Under the pieces are notes generated by a model. That model was not told the DNA's origin. It made no database searches and saw nothing but the letters and a program-made list of their open reading frames with translations. From Phialocephala subalpina (lineage: Eukaryota > Ascomycota > Leotiomycetes > Helotiales > Mollisiaceae): a stretch of 64,000 nt of DNA. Location of the stretch: assembly GCA_900073065.1 (NCBI GenBank), contig FJOG01000040.1:62001-126000 (forward strand), written 5' to 3'. Positions 35,186-48,403 of the stretch are shown piece after piece; positions within the stretch are counted from its first letter, which is position 1; every line of letters begins with the position of its first letter. The position numbers and the translations under genes were made by a program.

Positions 35186-38021
35186 CTAATACTCGAAGTC
35201 GTCGTCAACTGCCGGACCCTTACTCTTCGTAACACTCTCCTGCTTCCTATACATCTCAACCACCTGCCTACTACTAGTCGCCATATCAGCCTTCTTATCA
35301 TCTCTCACACGAATGAATCTCGGGAATCGCAGCGAGATACCCTTCTCTCCATTCCCCTCCAGACCATCCTTCGCACCAGCCTTGTATCGAGGCGAGAGTG
35401 TCAAGTCGGCAGTCTTGACTTCCCAAACATACTTTGGCTCGAACCAGACATCAGGTTGATGAGCATTGCCAGAGGAGTGGGAGTAGAATGGCTTCTGGCG
35501 ATCGATGACGATGGCTGAGAGAGCGGTATGCAGTTCTTCGAGAACAGCTTCTGAGAATCCTGTACCGATGTTACAGACTGTCTCGTAGGTCTCGGTGGTG
35601 GTATTATAGCACGCGAGCAAGAATGCACCGTAGACCGAAGTTCGCTTGCCTTTACCATGGTAAGCACCCAAAACGACGAGATCGAGCGAGTCACCAATGC
35701 CAGAGAGATAGTCCTTCTTGATCTTCAGCCAATTGCGACTGCGCTTGCTGGGTTCGTAGCCAGACTCGCTGCCGTCAAGCATCTTGACCATGAGGCCTTC
35801 GCAAGAAGCCTTCATAGACTCATCGAGGAAGTGTTGGATCTCATCGATCTCTTGGCCGTTCATGCTGGTAGCGAAAGCGAACTCTCCTTCGACTGGTGTA
35901 AAGGCCTCATGGAGAAGTTCGCGTCGCTCACGCAAGGATTTCCCAACGACTGCTTCGCCATTGAGGAAGAGGAGATCGAATGCGAAAACGCAAACCTTAA
36001 TCTTGACATCTTCAATCTTGACATCCTTCTTCTTGCGGGTCATGAGTTGCTGGAAGGGGAGGACCTTCTTCTCAACCATATCCCAGGCAACGGTCTCGCA
36101 ATCGAGAACGAAGCTCTTAGTATCGGACTTGACCCAGGTTGGCAATTTGGCGAGAATGTCTGGGTATTTCTTGGATAGATCTTCAGAATTGCGAGAGAAG
36201 ATGGCTGCAAGTCCGGCTTCGGTCTTCTTCGCAGCAGAAGCTGGGCCAGCGTATTGAAGCTTCGAATCCTTCGACACATAATGGATCTGGGCTCGCTCTC
36301 CATCGTACTTATATTCGCAAGTGAAGGTCTGGTTTTCGAAACGGTCAAGGACTTCAGTGATAGCCTTAGTGGGTTTGGCCAACATAGGCTTCAGAGGGAC
36401 TCCAGGTTGTAGCTTGCAGTGATCCTTGAGCTCGAAGATGCCATATTTGAGCATCGCAGGAATAATGACATCGTAGCTTGGAGCCTCACTGTGGGGACGT
36501 TAGCTGGAATAGAATGAAGAGATTTGTGACTCTTACCTGTAGACAGCTTTAAGAATAGATTCGCCTTCAGCGAGCTGCTCTGTGCTTGGCACCTTACTGG
36601 CGTCTTTAGATTCGACGTCGTGGCATACCATTGCCTGAGCCAACGAGACAATGACGGTTCTCTCCGCAAGTCCAAGACGTAATTTCCCCTCAAGAAAGCG
36701 AATAATGAATTTTGCTTCGCTTGGGCCACCCTTGTCCTTTGTAATATCAACTTTGCCAGAGGTATGACCATCGGCTGCCGACAGCATCTTCTTGATAAGA
36801 TCGACCTTACGTTGTTGAGCTCCGTTACCCGAAGTTGTAGCAACATCCATCAGACCCTTGTGAACACCTCTAACGGTCAGAGGCTTCGGCTTGAACATGG
36901 TCGGTTGATTTGCTCGAGACTTGACGGCAACCAGACCAAGATCTCCAATCTCCTTCTGATCTTGCTTGATAATTTGCAAGCTTCGACCAGTAGACTCGCC
37001 AATAGCCTTCATGATCAATGACTCGCCAATACCGAGCTCAATACCAGCATAATCAGCCGCGAGCCTGTTGATCATTAGCAGGACAGTGGGTAGGAGATCA
37101 TCTGGCGTTAATCGGAGGACTTGTCGAAGGAAGAGCGAACAATGCGACTGAATGATGAGTCTCTTCGAGGTCATCTCAACAAGTGAGAATGTCGTGCATA
37201 AAGCTGCGTAAGGGACCGGATCTCCGGCCTTCCAGTCGGGATATGGATCCTTGGCCTTCGCCTTTAATGTGGTCTGAACCTTCTCACGAGCCTTTGCGGC
37301 GGCCTCGGGCCTCTCGTCCTCGCTTTCTTCGTCTTCCTCGATTGCCTCGTCGCCTTCTGAAGCAGCAGCGGATTGCTTTGAGCCTCTTCGTGCCAGAGCT
37401 TCCTTTGGCGGAGTGCTGACCTCCTCCTCATCCTCAATCACTGGCTTTACAGATCGTCGAGGACGCTTCACAAGAGGCTCTTCGTCTTCATCCTCTTCCT
37501 CCTTCACTTCTTCCTTCTTGACCTTCGACTTCTTCTCTGTCTTGGCTTCCACTTTCTTCTCGTCCGTCCGCGATCTCTTCTTCTTGTCGTTAGGCTTCAC
37601 ATTCTCCTTGTCGTCCTTCCTGGCTTTCTCCTTGACCTCTTTCTTGACTTTTGGCGTCACTTCTGCATCCTCTTCCTTCTTGACTGCTAGCTTGACTTCA
37701 GCATCCACATCGCTATCCGCCATCTTAACATCAACCTCATCCTTAGCATCTACTTCTGGCTTTGCCTCTAACTTCTCTGACTTTTCGTCTTCCATCTCAG
37801 CATCCTCATCTTTCTTGACTGGCGGCGCAGCTTTGGACGAGAAGGCAAGCGTTGACTGCTTGCTTGGAGCCTTTGAGCCATTGGGTTTGCCAAAGAACTT
37901 GCTGTTTGCGAAGAACCCGTTAGCATGAAAGTACAGCCATATTCAGGGACAGTAAAGGAACAAACTTTATAGAGGTCTGCGGATTCTTGACGTACCCCAG
38001 AGTAGCTTGCTTGGGAGGCAT
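35186..38021 (-). CDS. cdc9: DNA ligase I (ATP-dependent), Cdc9/Lig1
   Basis: Three minus-strand exons, 37996-38021, 36537-37901 and 35186-36488, give 897 residues. The first exon encodes only the first nine residues (MPPKQATLG-), and splicing creates the PCNA-binding box QATLGKFF at residues 5-12. Residues about 15-190 are a Lys/Glu-rich disordered region. The DNA-binding domain (for example DPYPDWKAGDPVPYAALC) precedes the nucleotidyltransferase domain with active-site motif EYKYDGERAQ, whose Lys is adenylated. Later motifs include VLDCETVAWD, GLMVKMLDG and RSRNWLKIKKDYL. The OB-fold follows and ends RFIRVRDDK...VVEMYRKQ. It seals Okazaki fragments in the nucleus; the N-terminal region may also hold a mitochondrial form by alternative start. 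All catalytic residues seen are intact. Confidence 0.95.
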
Positions 38022-38948
38022 TTTGCAGAATGACCTAAAGAGTGATTGTTGAGTGCGTATGAAAAGAGACCTAAGAACTCTGGGAGAAGCCACAATTGAC
38101 GACTCCTAGAGTAGGGGCCTCGCTTCGGAAAGGGGTAGCTAGGCGGGATTTCGTGCTGCCGGACGAAAACGTGAAGGTGAAATCCGCGGCGGAGGTTGTT
38201 TGAGAAAGGTAGAGGTGAATTCCGCGGCGGAGTTGTTGGAGGAAAGTCGATAGTTGACTACAGATAAAGAATCAATCGTGACCAGAGGGCTCACTTCGGA
38301 ATCGGGGACCCAGGCGGGATTTTGTGATGCCGGAAGAAAAGGCGGAAGTGAATTCCGCGGCGGAGGTGTTGGAGGAAGGTTCCGGCGCCACAATCTGTCG
38401 TTGAGATCGATGAATGATCACAGGACAATGATTTTAAAGAATAGTACGTGATGAGTTTGATTGAGACGTGATGAGAGTCGCGTTCATCAAGAAGGATGAC
38501 CAGTTGTGATGAATGGCGAGGTGTTTCGTTGAAAGAGGCTGTCGTGAGAAGGCAACGATGGCACTTGGCTAAGGCAGATGCACGTGGTCCCGCTTTTCCC
38601 AGCCTAATCCTCGAATGTATTAGTGTCGTCTGAGCTGCGGAGAAACAAATGAAGAACAACAGAAATCATTACAGGTCGTGGTGGCCAGAGTCAACATCAG
38701 ATATCAGAACAACTTTGTTCAAGTCGCGTCAAGAAATCAATGTCGCGTTCAGCACGGGCCTTCGTGTAAATGGATTCGGTAGCGGTGTTTCTTTCCGCCT
38801 AGCGTCTTCGTTAAATGCACGCCGTTCCAGAATAGCGCCATACCCCTTACGGTGACTCAGGGCAGAGTTAAAGCGGTGAGTCTTCAATTCCCCCACCACA
38901 AAAAGTTCAAGCTCCCCTCAATTCAGTTAAGACACGAAGCACGCGACA
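38022..38948. other. Divergent promoter region with imperfect repeats
   Basis: About 930 bases between the ligase (minus) and AsnRS (plus) genes. It contains diverged repeats at about 38115-38390 that carry the GC-rich word TCCGCGGCGGAG three times. No gene is supported. Confidence 0.5.
38115..38390. repeat. Imperfect duplicated block with TCCGCGGCGGAG core
   Basis: A stretch around 38130-38200 (aggcgggatttcgtgctgcc ... TCCGCGGCGGAG) recurs around 38305-38385 with scattered changes, and a partial copy (gaggtgaattccgcggcgga) lies between. The repeats are in the ligase-AsnRS divergent promoter. Confidence 0.7.
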
Positions 38949-40759
38949 ATGGCAGCAGTTCAAGAACTCGCAGAGCGAGCAAAGCTCGATACGATCTACA
39001 TTGACACTGACACCGGAGCAGACGACGAGACCGCGACCGGCGCCGAAAGCAAACCTTACAAGTCACTGGCGTTCGCCTTCATTCGACACGGTGGTACAGA
39101 GGGGAAGCAATACCAATCGCGTGCCTCCACCACTGGGCCAGTGAGTGCAGATGGAGACCCAGCAGAGCGCCTCGTATGGAAGGAGCCAGCAAAGAGTGCT
39201 GTGAAGAAGGCACAAGGAGCCCTCGACGCACACAAGAAGAAGCTTCTCAAGCAACAACAACTGGCAGCCCAAGAAGAGGAGAAGGAAAAGGCACGCCTAA
39301 AGACCCTCGAGGACGCGAAGAAGATCATTATCAAGGAAGACGAGTCTCTGCCAAAGGCTGTTAAGATCACAATCGGTGACAAGGACGTGGAATTGGGCGA
39401 GGCAGATGTCAGGGGAACTCGAGTCAAGGTCTCCGGACGAATTCACAGGCTACGACAACAGAAGCAAGCAACCTTCCTCACATTAGTCGACGGATACGGA
39501 CATCTACAATGCGTTCTTTCTGGAGACCTCACGAAGACCTACGAAGCTTATCTCTTTGCCCAAGGAACGTCCCTCACTCTCTATGGAGAAATGCGAAAGG
39601 TCCTCGCGGGTCAATCGGCACCGGACAACCGCGAGCTACACGTCGATTATTACAAGATCATTGGCAGGAGTCCGTCGGATATCGATGCCATTACCAACAG
39701 AGTTTCTGCCCAACAGGACCAATGGGACTCCCAAATGCTCGATAACCGCCATCTTGTCCTCCGAGGAGACACCGCGTCCTCAGTCATGAAGGTGCGATCT
39801 GCGGTCGAGTGGGCGTTCGCGAAGGCATACAGAGAGCTAAAGTTCACGAAAATCAGTCCTCCAGCTTTCGTCCAGACACAAGTCGAGGGTGGATCTACAC
39901 TGTTCGAATTAGATTACTATGGCGAGAAGACATATCTGACTCAATCATCCCAACTGTACCTCGAAACCGGCATTCCTAGTCTTGGTAACGTCTACTGTAT
40001 CGAGAAGTCCTTCCGAGCTGAGAAATCCCTGACGCGTCGCCACTTGTCCGAGTACACACACGTCGAAGCTGAATTAGATTTCATTGACTTTGAGGATCTG
40101 TTAGATCACTTGGAGGAAATGATCAGCCGAGTCATTACCACCATCTTAGACGACAAGGAGATCGCCGGCTACATCAAGGAGCTCAACCCTGACTTCAAGC
40201 CACCCACTCGACCATTCAAGAGAATGCGCTACTCCGACGCGATCGACTGGCTCAACGCCCAAGACCCTCCCATCCTCAACGAAGAAGGCAACCCCCATGT
40301 CTTCGGAGACGATATCGCTGAAGCCGCCGAGCGAAGAATGACCGACATCATCAACCTCCCCATCTTCCTGACCCATTTCCCAGTCGAAATCAAAGCATTT
40401 TACATGAAGAAGGATGAGAGTGATCGTCGCGTCACAGAGTCTGTCGATGTTCTTATGCCAGGTGTTGGAGAGATTGTTGGTGGTTCGATGAGAATGGAGG
40501 ATTATGATGAGTTGATGGAGGCGTACAAACGAGAGGGTATTTCTCCCAAGGAGTATTACTGGTACACAGAGCAACGAAAGTAAGTTTCCCATATGCGAGG
40601 TATGAGATGAGAAGCTGATCGCGGGTGTCTAGGTACGGTACTTCTCCTCACGGTGGTTACGGATTGGGACTTGAGCGCTTCATCGCATGGATCTGCAAGC
40701 AACACAGCGTTCGCACGTGCTGTTTGTATCCCCGATTCATGGGTCGCTGCAAACCATAG
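38949..40759 (+). CDS. ded81: Cytosolic asparaginyl-tRNA synthetase
   Basis: Two exons, 38949-40579 and 40633-40759, give 585 residues. A Lys/Glu-rich N-terminal extension leads into the OB-fold anticodon-binding domain ([19 protein letters not shown]). The class II catalytic core then follows with [17 protein letters not shown], motif 2 [38 protein letters not shown] and motif 3 [13 protein letters not shown]; the C-terminus reads [10 protein letters not shown]. The [17 protein letters not shown] and CLYPRF signatures, and the [13 protein letters not shown] block, identify AsnRS rather than the related AspRS. The enzyme charges tRNA-Asn for cytosolic translation. Motif 3 is split from motifs 1-2 by the single intron (GTAAGT...CTAG). 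No defects are seen. Confidence 0.95.
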
Positions 40760-41997
40760 GCTCATTCACGCGGGAAGCATCTTGTCGATCACTCGAGATC
40801 TTAGATTGCTGCAGTTTGGTTTGGTTTCATTTGTTGCAGACAGCGTTGCAGAGATACACTTAGATTTCCTTACTTGCTGAACGGGCGGAGCGATGATTGA
40901 TGAATTGATGGATGATGAGTGGATGATGGGATGTGAGCGCAGCATTAATGGTCAGCTGTAGCAGGTTCATGCAAATGTGAGCAATGAAAACACATGACCA
41001 ACGGCCAAAATATCAACAGCTAATGCATTGTGACCTTCGGAGAGAGGAAATGGTTCCCGCCATGAGGCCTTTTCCTAGTCTCCTCCACTTCAGCTTTGAG
41101 GACTGTGAATCTCCCAGCTTTCCAAGGACATTAGTAGTAGTTGGGATTGTGAAGCCACCACAACTTGTCGGGTTAAGAGCAGATTCACCGCGCATCCTCT
41201 CGCTGTACGGCATCCTGTTGATGATCTTCCGACCAAAAGGGGACACAGCAGCTGCCTCCGAAACATCTCGAAATCAAGCTCGAAGATACTCACGTTTGTC
41301 GACCGTCTTCAACCTAGTTCATCGTTCCCCCTTGTGGCCTGTTCCCTTCGCGACTTTGGACAAATGCCAGAGAGGTGAGAGAAGCTTGTGAGTGGTAGTG
41401 ATTTGAGCAACGTTGGCCCAAAGGGAAATTCTTCTTCAAAGATCAGCTGTTGAAAACCGAGGTCATTGCCGTACGCTCAAAGACTGAGATGATCCCAATT
41501 TCGAAACACACTGCTGGGCGATTGTGATTTCGAGACGAGTTTTCCAGCAGCTATTGCGAGGAATTGAGCTTCAGCAGCTCCAATAGGTGCGCAGAAGTCA
41601 CGAGCTTGGTTTCTTTTCACTTCCTGCCAGATATCGGTTGGGGTGTGATCGATCTCAGTTTTCAAGTTCATGCCTTGCGAAGAGTGTCATTCAAAGCCAA
41701 GTAATCCTTTTCTGCGCATTCAGTTGCCAATATCCGGACTTCTGTGAAGCAACGAGCGTCTCTCCGCCGTCCTCCTCAGCATAAGTGATCTCCCAAACTG
41801 GCATCTACAGTCTTTCATAGGGCAAATACCCAAGCAAACAAAGTCGTATTGACTAGCCTCTACAGCGAGGAAGCAATGGCAAGATGCCTTGAATCCGTGC
41901 GTAGTGTTATGGAATGAGCTTCAAGACCTCGGCGACGTCTTGGTATCGACACTCTCTTGACGGCCACCACAACGCCGGCGATAGCATCTCCAAAGCA

Positions 41998-42333
41998 CTA
42001 TGAGAACGGCGTGGCCAATGTCATATCCCGTTCACTGGTAGAGTTCGATGGTGATGATGGAATGGAAGTCTTGTTTGTTGGCGTCCGAAGCAAAAATGGT
42101 TGTGCAGGTTGGAAGACATGAGAACTTGATTTCGAATGTAAATAAACGTTATCAACGTGGACAGCACCGAGCCCTTGGAACGAGGTAGTTGCGTGTATAA
42201 CAAAGACGTACAATAGAGATGTTCCTATTGTGCGCAAGACCAAATTTGAGCCATAATTTGCTGCGAGCCTGGCCGTTAGATACAGAAAGAAGATGGCTAT
42301 CTCCCAGATACTCCAAACCCAACGAGACGGCAT
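41998..42333 (-). CDS. Small hypothetical membrane protein, doubtful
   Basis: ORF of 111 residues from ATG. Residues 7-26 (WSIWEIAIFFLYLTARLAAN) and about 30-50 (LVLRTIGTSLLYVFVIHATT) are hydrophobic; the C-terminal half is Ser/Thr/Pro-rich. It could be a two-helix membrane protein or an exon of a larger gene, but no intron-linked partner or family was found. Confidence 0.2.
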   Translation of the reverse strand: MPSRWVWSIWEIAIFFLYLTARLAANYGSNLVLRTIGTSLLYVFVIHATTSFQGLGAVHVDNVYLHSKSSSHVFQPAQPFLLRTPTNKTSIPSSPSNSTSERDMTLATPFS

Positions 42334-43969
42334 GATTGCGACTGGGAGTTCCTGCAGCTGTTCTCACAATGTCTTAGCGCGTAATACAAGATGTGCGATG
42401 ACATATGGTCATCATACCAAAGACCATCAGGCACAGACCTAGAGCAGCCGGGAGAGCGTCGACGATAAATGTGCATTCGAACATCTCGGCGCTCGTCTCA
42501 TTGCTCAAGTTTAACAACAAACACACCTGAGCATGGCAGTCACTGACCGAGATCTAAAAATGCCCATCGTGCTGGTTGAGGAATGCCCCGAAATATTTCA
42601 ACCGAGTGGCGTGGAGGTGGGAGAGGACTTGCCTCGCAACTAATACTTGTTTGTTGGAAGTCTCTCAATTTCCCAAAATTCTTGGGGTAGGATCTGTATA
42701 AACCACCTCAGAGTGGCATGTCAGAGCAGTACATGGCAGCAAATCGCAGCTTCGGAAGCCCGCTGACTTCTCAGCAGCGACGATTTCTCCTATAACGAGG
42801 TCCTGTCAGTCGCTACTCGATGCCATCAGGAAGAATACGTTTGCTCATTTGCATGCCCAGATTGCGATGCAGTGTCTCGAGAGACTGTTTAGGAAGATGC
42901 AATTCGAATTCTTCGCACTTGAGGAAAGAGAAAGGTTTGGGGGTGCTGGCAAAGTGTAGACTGGAGCGCTGGATCAAAATCTGCAAGGAATCAAAAACAG
43001 ATAAGCGTCACAGAACAGTCGATTGAATATTGGCGTGCACTTACACGCCGCTGCTCGTCATTCGAAATTAGATGACCTTCGCGTCGCTGGACTTCGAGGT
43101 CGTAAGTTGGTCGTGCTCCGCGAATTCTTTCACCCCTCTGGGCACTGGGAATTCATTCAGCGTGCGCATTGTGTTCCTCGGAGAGTAGAACCAAATCGAG
43201 AACGGCGACCACGGCCCATGGCATATATATAAGATACGTCTGAAGATAAGACATGTATGAGGCTGAGCCGAAGGCCTGAAGTTCGGAGGTGAAGTGGGTT
43301 GGAGGGGGTGGCTGTGAGCTCTGTCTGAAGAGGGGCAAAACGTGATATCAATCAGGGGAGAAAAGGGGTTTCATCGCGTGAGCTCATCCCAATCAAGAAA
43401 GCTGACGCACAGCATCAATTCACAACCACGGAACCAGATATCTGTGCGCAATTGATGCGAAGCTCGAAGCTGCCATCTGTTCTCATCCATTCAAGCTCGA
43501 GACGGTATCTATATCAGACGTTTTAAGAAGAGTGTCATGTTTGAAGTTAGAGATATGAATTCGAGGGTTCTTCGTGACTTCGTGACTTCGTCCGCGTTTG
43601 AGGTTCGATAGAAACATGCATGCACGAAGCGGAAACGTCAGCAGGGATACGCCCTACCCCTACATCAAACAAGCGCCTTATTTTTGAACGTTTTTTCCTG
43701 AGAAAACTGAAACGCGGACGAGGAGCTGACGGGGATGGGTGGAGAAACTTGTTTGAAGGGAGAAGAGGCGCAGAGGATGATGATGCTGGGTGGGTGGATA
43801 GATGGTGGGGATGATTCGAATAGAGTATTGAAGGTTTGAATTGATCTGCGGGTGATTTTCATAATTGCTGGAATTTATATCAATAGCCTCGAATTGACTC
43901 GATTGAGACAGATTTTGATGAAAGAGGAAGCGAGATAATTGTGCATAAAAAGGTTCAACTGGTGACTCT

Positions 43970-44212
43970 TCATCCCGACTCTTGGTGTTTGGCGAGCACT
44001 TTTGAGATGAAGTCTCTAACTTGACGTTGTCTCAATTGTTCGGATGATGCTGAGGCTCGTTGAGCAATTGGCGGCGCTGAGACTGATGGTTCGCGGTAGG
44101 GAGGTTTCCCGGTATATGCATAGAGGAGAGAGTCTCGTGAGTTTCGATGCATGTTGGGTTCTTGTTTTTCTGTGTCGTTTTCAGGTTTGCTGTTGTGGTG
44201 GTGGCGACCCAA
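43970..44212 (-). CDS. Small hydrophilic ORF, doubtful
   Basis: Open frame of 80 codons, hydrophilic and basic, with NSRDSLLYAYTGKPPYREP and a Gln/Arg-rich helical end (SEQLRQRQVRDFISKVLAKH). The composition is protein-like, but the frame has only a TTG at its start; the first ATG (residue 21) or an upstream exon would be needed. No family is recognised. Confidence 0.25.
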   Translation of the reverse strand: MGRHHHNSKPENDTEKQEPNMHRNSRDSLLYAYTGKPPYREPSVSAPPIAQRASASSEQLRQRQVRDFISKVLAKHQESG

Positions 44213-45877
44213 ACCAAGGTATCGCCATGGCTTGATTCCACGTCATGAAGCTCTTGGAGTCTATCTTGATGTCCGTTCGCACTGTAGGTATATGTTTATT
44301 CGTAGTCTTCGAGAGCTCGATGCGATCGAGGCAAGTATTTCGAGGCTGTGTTACTTCATCGGGAAGAATAGCCGCTCTGTCCTCGTCATCCGAATTTGAT
44401 GTCGGTAGCTAGCCAAATGATGGCATCGCGATCGGTACCTGCATTAATCTCGAATCCCGCTATCAAAGGCAGCGTGGTACCAGCGGCAACAAAGAAAACA
44501 GTGACAGGTCTGAAGTTGCTTTTCATCTGAACATGAGTATCTAGGTTCAATGATTCAATACAGTACCAAAACCTTGGTGTGTAGATGCATTGGAGAGGTT
44601 ACATCAGATCGAGATAATGTAGCTTCGTACTGGTCCAGCGATACATCAGAAACAGTGACAGCTCTAGCCTTTCGTCTGGATGTATGCAGAACATGGCTGC
44701 GATGCTTCCATGACACAACCCCCAAAGCATGTAGCCGATATCTGCATAGCGGTGTCCACCTCAGATCTTCCCTTGAGCTGGGTGTGCGGCAATTTAGAAA
44801 CATTGACAGATGTCGTCTGTCCGTGTCCTCTCGCAGCGATTTGGAGGTGGCTGGAGCAATTCTGATGATTGCTATCGATATGGAATTATTGTATCCGGTA
44901 TATCTGCTCTGCTGCGAGTAAAGTTGTAACCAGCATACGAAGCTATAGGCAGTTCTCCCCGCACTTCGTATGCATCCTCATTCGCCAAGGGTCAAGAATA
45001 TAGATAAATGAGCATCGACGGTGTGGTAAAGTAATAAATCATTGATCGGGTCCACCCACCCCTTTGATTGGCGAGATTGGTTGCAAAAATAAAAAGGCGC
45101 TGGGTCGGCTACCCCTGGCGCAGGCTAAGTTGTTTGTAGGCAAGTGCGTTCTGGCCTTAGATTAAGACCACCCAAAGAGGAACTCTCCTTCTCACTCAAT
45201 CGTATTGCTTCGTCTCTCAAGAACTTCTCTTCACCCTCGACCTTCTTCTTCCTCCAAAGCCTCTTCTTTGGTCCTTCACAAATGCCCACACTCATTATCT
45301 AGCTGCTCTTCTTCGCTGCTTGATCCTTTCTTCATCTTCTACCATTTATTTTACTCTTTATTGAAAGGACCAACCACACTCGCTCAACCTTCTATCGTCC
45401 CATTCGCACAGCTCTTTGTTCGTGCGGACCATTGATCCTCTCCAGATCCCAGCAGACGATATCCATTGTCCTCGAGCTCATCGAATATCTGCAGATACCC
45501 GACTGTCTACCTTCGAACCTCGAGATCTGTCGCAGATGCACTTCGCTTCGACTTCGACTTGAACCATACTTGTATCCATACAACAATACTTAATTTATAC
45601 AAGCAGATTTGTTTATACCAGACGTTTCCACACCCGACTGTCCATTTTCGACACTTAATCGACCCTCGACTCCCACGAACTTCTGCCGTTTCGATTCATA
45701 CATTTGTTCGCCTTCAATTGTTCGCTTTTGAACAACTGACTCCTTCGACCGAACGCTACATTTGATACTACAATAACACCACCTAGTGCCTCTCTCAGGC
45801 ACTTTTAATCCTTCAAAACGGCTGTACTATCATCTATCACGCGGGACAGCTTTGTCCTGCCACCTCATCTTCTCGGG

Positions 45878-48403
45878 ATGCAGGAAACACAAGTAGCGAA
45901 CCCGCAGAATGGCCCTGGTGCGGCCACCGCCAACAGATTCCCAGGACACGCCTCGAAGCCTTCGAATAGCGATACCGGATTTTCCCATGGAGCATACAGC
46001 TCGAATCAGTTTTCAATGGGTGGATATGGGGACAGACATCCGAGAAGAGCGAACATTCCTTCGATCAACACACAAACAATGAACCAGCAAGGTCAGAACG
46101 ATATGCAGACACCTGGCACCGCGTTTGATATGCAATTCACTCCCTTGCTGCCATCTCAATTGCTACTCGGTTCTCCCTTCCAGCCAGGAACGCCAGCCGC
46201 GTTCGCGAGTCCTCAATTCCAGAACTACGCCACGTTCCAACACCAGCAGAACAACCAACAGCAGCAACAACAGCAAAATCAGAACATGGGCAGTCCGCTT
46301 TCTCCTCAGCTTTACCAGACCCTCGTCTCGCCGTCGACTTATGGAGCGCCACAATTCTACAATCCTCAATCTCCAACGGGTGGCTTTGCAACTATGAACA
46401 ACCAAATGCAGCAAATGTCAATCCAGCCCTCGTCCCCTGTACAAATGTCCCCTGGACTTGTTTCGGGTACCAGCAGGACCGTTTACCTGGGAAACATTCC
46501 TCCGGAGACGTCCGCCGAAGAGATTCTCGGACACGTGCGCAGTGGTCAGATTGAGTCGGTCAGACTTTTGCCAGACAAGAACTGTGCTTTCATTTCCTTC
46601 TTGGACGGAAGCTCTGCTACGCACTTCCATTCCGATGCCATCTTGAAGAAGCTCTCGATCCGCGGACAGGATATCAAGGTCGGATGGGGAAAGCCATCGC
46701 AGGTGCCAACTTCTGTCGCTCTCGCTGTTCAACAGTCAGGTGCCTCGAGGAATGTGTACTTGGGCAATTTGGATGAGAACGTTACCGAGGATGAGTTGCG
46801 AGAGGATTTGAGCAAGTTCGGCCCAATTGACACAGTCAAGATTGTCCGTGAAAAGGCAATTGGCTTCGTCCACTTCTTGTCAATTGGCAACGCGATCAAG
46901 GCTGTCTCACAACTTCCACAGGAGCCAAAGTGGCAGTCACCTCGTCGTGTATACTACGGAAAGGATCGATGCGCGTACGTTTCCAAGACACAACAGCAGA
47001 ATGCAGCTCAATACCTTGGTATCGCACCAGGGTACGCTCACGTTCTCAATGGTGCTGATCGCGACCTCATATCGAATGCTCTCGCTCAACAGTCCGTCGC
47101 CGCAGCTGCAGTCGCCACTACCGCTGGAGGAATCAACAACTTGGGCAATCGCACAGTCTACTTGGGAAACATTCATCCCGAAACCACAATTGAAGAAATT
47201 TGTAATGTTGTCAGAGGTGGACTTCTACACCACATTCGATATATACCCGACAAGCATATCTGCTTCGTCACCTTTATTGACCCTACTTCTGCCGCTTCTT
47301 TCTACGCTTTGAGCAACTTGCAGGGATTAATGATTCACAACAGGAGGTTGAAGATTGGGTGGGGAAAGCACTCAGGAGCACTTCCAGCTGCTATTGCTCT
47401 TGCTGTCAGCGGTGGTGCTTCGAGAAACGTTTACATTGGCAACTTGGACGAGTCATGGAGCGAGGAGAGGCTGAGACAGGACTTTTCCGAGTATGGCGAG
47501 ATTGAGCTTGTCAACACCCTTCGTGAGAAGAGCTGCGCATTCGTCAATTTCACCAACATCGCAAACGCTATCAAGGCCATCGAGGCTATCCGCGGCAAGG
47601 AGGAATATCGTCGCTTCAAGGTCAACTTTGGCAAGGACAGATGTGGCAACCCACCTCGTCAAGTCCAACAAAGCCAACAGTCTCCTCGCAACGATGGTGT
47701 TAACTCGCCACCCCCCAACAGCGGTGGTCTCCAGCCAAGCCAGAACGGAAGCTCGCCAACTGGTTCGCAAGCACCTGGTTCGGCGACTGGCTCAGGCCCA
47801 AGCTTCCCATCTGCGCCTACTCCTTCCACCATCCTCAACGCTGGCAGCAACAATCCTCTCACCATGTACTTGAATCAAGTCTCTCAGCAAGCTCAGCAGC
47901 AGCAACAGCAGCAGCTTGACCCATATGCCGTTGCCCAGCTCCAACAACAGCAGCAACAGGTATTGCAAGCCCAGCAAGCTGCTCTGTACAACAACTCGCC
48001 GAATATCGATGCCCTCGATATCCCGCAGTCTAGTCAAGGAATGGGTCACCAACAATCTGCCAGCATCAGTGGCATGAACGGCTTCCAGAACTCGTCTAGC
48101 GGTGCTCCTACTATGAACGGCTTGTTGGCGCCATCGAACGCACGCGGCCAACACAACCGCGCTGTTAGCTTGCCAGTGTTTGCCCAGCAGATCAATGGTC
48201 AATTCCAAGATCAGAATGGTATCAATGGCAACGGGGAGCAGCAGCGAAGAGGTCATCAATACCAGAGCTCATTCTCCGGTGGTCTCGGTAATGGAAACGG
48301 CAACGGACCATTCGGCAACACCTACGGTCTCGCGATCCAAGATGGCAGCATGAACATGAACGGGCTCAACGGATGGGCAGAGGAGGAAGTTGTTGGAAAT
48401 TAG
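45878..48403 (+). CDS. nrd1: Four-RRM RNA-binding protein, Nrd1-like
   Basis: A single exon encodes 841 residues from the first ATG after a long CT-rich leader. Four RRMs are visible in two pairs: RRM1 near residue 201 ([16 protein letters not shown]), RRM2 near 291 ([16 protein letters not shown]), RRM3 near 425 ([16 protein letters not shown]) and RRM4 near 515 ([16 protein letters not shown]). RNP1-like strands (CAFISF, IGFVHF, ICFVTF, CAFVNF) follow. The N-terminus and C-terminus are Gln/Asn/Pro/Ser-rich with poly-Gln runs (residues about 125-135 and 660-700), typical of granule-forming proteins. This pair-wise layout matches S. pombe Nrd1, an mRNA-binding negative regulator of sexual differentiation. 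The orthology is by architecture; the symbol is tentative. No intron is needed. Confidence 0.88.
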   Translation: MQETQVANPQNGPGAATANRFPGHASKPSNSDTGFSHGAYSSNQFSMGGYGDRHPRRANIPSINTQTMNQQGQNDMQTPGTAFDMQFTPLLPSQLLLGSPFQPGTPAAFASPQFQNYATFQHQQNNQQQQQQQNQNMGSPLSPQLYQTLVSPSTYGAPQFYNPQSPTGGFATMNNQMQQMSIQPSSPVQMSPGLVSGTSRTVYLGNIPPETSAEEILGHVRSGQIESVRLLPDKNCAFISFLDGSSATHFHSDAILKKLSIRGQDIKVGWGKPSQVPTSVALAVQQSGASRNVYLGNLDENVTEDELREDLSKFGPIDTVKIVREKAIGFVHFLSIGNAIKAVSQLPQEPKWQSPRRVYYGKDRCAYVSKTQQQNAAQYLGIAPGYAHVLNGADRDLISNALAQQSVAAAAVATTAGGINNLGNRTVYLGNIHPETTIEEICNVVRGGLLHHIRYIPDKHICFVTFIDPTSAASFYALSNLQGLMIHNRRLKIGWGKHSGALPAAIALAVSGGASRNVYIGNLDESWSEERLRQDFSEYGEIELVNTLREKSCAFVNFTNIANAIKAIEAIRGKEEYRRFKVNFGKDRCGNPPRQVQQSQQSPRNDGVNSPPPNSGGLQPSQNGSSPTGSQAPGSATGSGPSFPSAPTPSTILNAGSNNPLTMYLNQVSQQAQQQQQQQLDPYAVAQLQQQQQQVLQAQQAALYNNSPNIDALDIPQSSQGMGHQQSASISGMNGFQNSSSGAPTMNGLLAPSNARGQHNRAVSLPVFAQQINGQFQDQNGINGNGEQQRRGHQYQSSFSGGLGNGNGNGPFGNTYGLAIQDGSMNMNGLNGWAEEEVVGN

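Larger units (their letters stand above)
40760..45877. other. 5.1 kb without a well-supported gene
   Basis: Between AsnRS and the Nrd1-like gene I see no ORF with recognised domains. The two best candidates are listed separately with low confidence (41998-42333 and 43970-44212, both minus). The last 700 bases (about 45180-45877) are CT-rich and look like the promoter and long 5' leader of the RRM gene. Confidence 0.4.

Noticed and set aside
38949..40759. Aspartyl-tRNA synthetase as the identity of the class II synthetase
   Set aside because: The C-terminal CLYPRF block and the [17 protein letters not shown] stretch are those of asparaginyl-tRNA synthetase.
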